A DNA stretch of 6,258 nt from Methylacidiphilum caldifontis (GTDB lineage: Bacteria; Verrucomicrobiota; Verrucomicrobiia; Methylacidiphilales; CAMAQI01). Under the pieces are notes generated by a model that saw only the letters and a list, made by a program, of their open reading frames with translations, was not told where the DNA came from and ran no database searches. Position numbers and translations under genes: made by a program. The first letter of the stretch is position 1, and the number at the start of each line of letters is the position of its first letter. Location: positions 1 through 6,258 of the forward strand of contig CAMAQI010000140.1 in NCBI GenBank assembly GCA_945860255.1, given 5' to 3'. This document shows, piece after piece, positions 5,533 to 6,258 of the stretch.

Positions 5533-6258
5533 ATGATCGCTCCCCGTGAACAACTTGCCTCTGCCCTTACTTTAGAGGTCGAAAAACTCTTTTCGATCGA
5601 TGGAGTCATGTCTGAAGCGAAAAAGTTTGAATATCGGGAGTCACAACAAAAAATGGCGGTCGCGGTCGCCGAATCGTTGGAACACAAACATGCCTTGATT
5701 GTTGAGGCCGGCACGGGAGTCGGTAAGAGCCTCGGTTATCTGATTCCCTCCATCCTCTATGCCCGCCGCCATAATAAAAAAGCGGTTATCTCCACCCATA
5801 CCATCAATCTTCAGGAGCAACTCCTTCATAAAGATATCCCGCTGGCTCGTAAAATCCTCAAAGAGGATTTCTCTGCCGTCATTCTCAAAGGGAGACAAAA
5901 CTACCTCTGTCCCCGTCGACTCGAAAGAGCGATGAGAAATCCGGGGGATCTCTTCCTCAAAGCAGAGGCAGAGGAACTCAAACGAATCTGGGAATGGTCC
6001 AAACAGACTAAAGATGGAACCCTCTCCGATTTTAGACTCCCCCCAGACCCTAAAGTCTGGCATCAGGTCTGCAGCGAGGCGCACGTCTGCACCGCCCGAA
6101 CTTGTGGGAATAACGCTCACTGTTTCTTTCAAAATGCTCGTGTCCAAGCCCAACTCGCCCCGGTCGTCATCGTCAATCACTCCCTCTTCTTCTCTCTCGT
6201 CGGCGGATTTGATCCTGAGGATCCACTCGAGGAAAAAGGTTATCTTTTTGCTAACGAC
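5533..6258 (+). CDS. DinG/YoaA-type ATP-dependent DNA helicase with Fe-S cluster (3' end outside window)
   Basis: This is a superfamily 2, XPD-like helicase of the DinG family, which unwinds DNA with ATP hydrolysis and is tied to repair and clearing of replication obstacles. The 242 residues visible contain a Q-motif-like 'FEYRESQQKMAVAVA' (32-46), Walker A 'EAGTGVGKSLGY' (58-69), motif Ia 'VISTHTINLQEQL' (85-97) and 'LKGRQNYLC' (118-126). The Fe-S cysteines are Cys126, then Cys186, Cys191 and Cys197 in 'CTARTCGNNAHCFFQNAR', with an extra Cys180. 'VVIVNHSLFF' (211-220) follows. The DEAH box and motor domain 2 lie beyond the window. There is no N-terminal exonuclease domain, unlike Gram-positive DinG. 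ATG 5533 is the only upstream in-frame ATG after the stop at 5368-5370. It lacks an SD. A start at Met26 (5608, GGAG only 2 nt upstream) is less likely because homology begins before it. Confidence 0.9.
   Translation, partial: MIAPREQLASALTLEVEKLFSIDGVMSEAKKFEYRESQQKMAVAVAESLEHKHALIVEAGTGVGKSLGYLIPSILYARRHNKKAVISTHTINLQEQLLHKDIPLARKILKEDFSAVILKGRQNYLCPRRLERAMRNPGDLFLKAEAEELKRIWEWSKQTKDGTLSDFRLPPDPKVWHQVCSEAHVCTARTCGNNAHCFFQNARVQAQLAPVVIVNHSLFFSLVGGFDPEDPLEEKGYLFAND

Noticed and set aside
5472..5714. 80-codon minus-strand open frame in the panC-dinG gap
   Set aside because: It overlaps the start of the DinG-like gene in antisense and its product has no recognisable family features.
5641..6180. 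179-codon open frame on the minus strand
   Set aside because: It lies wholly antisense to the DinG-like gene, whose plus-strand frame carries Walker A and Fe-S cysteine motifs. The antisense product has no recognisable motif.

Overview
The window reads as an ordinary chromosomal housekeeping stretch of a Gram-negative-type bacterium, most likely from the PVC group and probably Verrucomicrobiota. The taxonomic call is an inference. It rests on an exported amidase with a Thr-Asn/Pro-rich tail and a 'DYVTLRSF'-like N-terminal module, a PanC with an 'FGxKDAQQ' motif, a YfbK-family protein and moderate GC. There are no RNA genes, no CRISPR arrays, no insertion sequences and no phage genes.

Layout from left to right. 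Positions 1-1005 (+) hold the 3' part of a YfbK-family gene whose start lies outside the window. It appears to have the family's N- and C-terminal modules but no von Willebrand A (VWA) domain between them. Positions 1006-1097 are a convergent intergenic gap packed with four short hairpins, the strongest a 10-bp perfect stem that looks like the terminator. Positions 1098-5406 (-) are a tight four-gene cluster transcribed panC -> N-acetylmuramoyl-L-alanine amidase -> murI -> DUF362 protein. Gaps are 5 nt, a 4-nt ATGA overlap and 6 nt, so one transcript is likely. Positions 5407-5532 are a divergent promoter region. Positions 5533-6258 (+) are the first 242 codons of a DinG/XPD-type Fe-S helicase that runs off the window.

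The minus-strand cluster joins pantothenate (coenzyme A precursor) synthesis to peptidoglycan work. MurI makes D-glutamate for the stem peptide, while the exported amidase cuts peptidoglycan. The last gene is an exported DUF362 protein of unknown job. The amidase-murI overlap has a detail worth noting: the strong murI Shine-Dalgarno (SD) sequence lies in the arm of a perfect 6-bp GC-rich hairpin inside the end of the amidase gene. This would make murI translation depend on amidase translation.

I see no clear new defence or mobile system. The most unusual items are the VWA-less YfbK-like protein, with a perfect 9-bp inverted repeat at the place where the VWA domain is missing, and the possible SD-sequestering hairpin before murI.
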